This document shows, piece by piece, positions 63,964 to 64,000 of a DNA stretch of 64,000 bases. The stretch is from Didymella arachidicola (Eukaryota; Ascomycota; Dothideomycetes; Pleosporales; Didymellaceae). Numbering within the stretch: position 1 is the stretch's first letter; each line of letters starts with the position of its first letter. The DNA is taken from the NCBI GenBank assembly GCA_016630955.3, contig CM049995.1:62001-126000 (forward strand), in the 5' to 3' direction. The notes under the pieces were generated by a model. That model did no database searches and had not been told where the DNA came from. It saw only the letters and a list, made by a program, of their open reading frames with translations. The position numbers and the translations under genes are program-made.

Positions 63964-64000
63964 TGTTAGCCAGCATCACGTGCTCTGTTACATAATCATC
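63964..64000 (+). repeat. Start of the copia 3' LTR (truncated by window)
   Basis: 37 bp identical to 58731-58767, directly after the polypurine tract. Confidence 0.92.

Larger units (their letters stand above)
58731..64000 (+). mobile_element. Ty1/copia retrotransposon, complete coding part, 3' LTR cut by window end
   Basis: The 5' LTR starts TGTTAGCCAGCATCACGTGC at 58731 and the same sequence reappears at 63964 after a purine tract (AGCTGGGGGGG). One uninterrupted gag-pol ORF lies between. The first 37 bp of both LTRs are identical, consistent with a young insertion. Confidence 0.93.

Noticed and set aside
1..64000. CRISPR array, bacterial operon signals, tRNA and rRNA genes
   Set aside because: The window is fungal; no spaced direct-repeat array was seen, and no tRNA cloverleaf or rRNA segment could be recognised by eye.

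Overview
This is a 64 kb stretch of a filamentous ascomycete chromosome, most likely a Dothideomycete (Pleosporales-like). The genes have 45-80 bp introns with GT/AG ends. The window carries pogo/Fot1-type DDE transposons, a chromodomain Ty3 element, a Ty1/copia element and Tad-like LINE fragments. It also has AT-rich blocks nearly without CpA/TpG, the mark of repeat-induced point mutation (RIP). The taxon is inferred from these traits, not from a database match.

Left arm (1-21 kb). A LINE 3' fragment and a decayed transposase tail precede five host genes: a C2H2 zinc-finger regulator (2451-4783), an MFS transporter (5291-7014, minus), a carotenoid/stilbene-cleavage-type oxygenase (7822-10004), an alpha/beta-hydrolase (16526-17476, minus) and a flavin monooxygenase (18282-20327). 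They look like a small catabolic or secondary-metabolism cluster. It is split by a three-element transposon nest (10102-15840), in which elements B and C occupy the same TA target inside element A. Element C keeps an uninterrupted transposase.

Repeat-rich core (21-45 kb). A truncated LINE is followed by two pogo-like elements 15 bp apart (D and E) and a RIP-degraded block. Two copies of one chromovirus lie in opposite orientation (27282-34465 plus; 34893-42113 minus), followed by a solo LTR and a hybrid patch of LINE ORF1 and transposase remnant (F). The chromovirus has a gag-pol overlap with a canonical UUUUUUA -1 slippery site, an unusually long gag with three C-x4-C-x2-H motifs, and a gene antisense to the pol 3' end whose product has Zn(II)2Cys6 spacing plus a coiled coil. 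LTR and target-site evidence suggests the two copies exchanged halves by an inversion.

Right arm (45-64 kb), ordinary host genes: a secreted clan-A-type glycoside hydrolase (45418-46901, minus), the DEAH helicase Prp43 (47692-50012, minus) divergent from a PRMT5/Skb1 methyltransferase (50489-52925), a DUF423/TMEM256-like membrane protein (53253-53685), a YWTD/SMP-30-like beta-propeller (53791-54705, minus), and a divergent pair of 3-hydroxyacyl-CoA/carnitine-dehydrogenase-like enzyme (55210-56193, minus) and CaiB/BaiF-type CoA-transferase (56906-58645). A complete-looking copia element starts 85 bp after the latter and runs off the window inside its 3' LTR.

All exon boundaries were derived by hand from reading frame and splice consensus. 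For each multi-exon gene the listed exons sum to a multiple of three.
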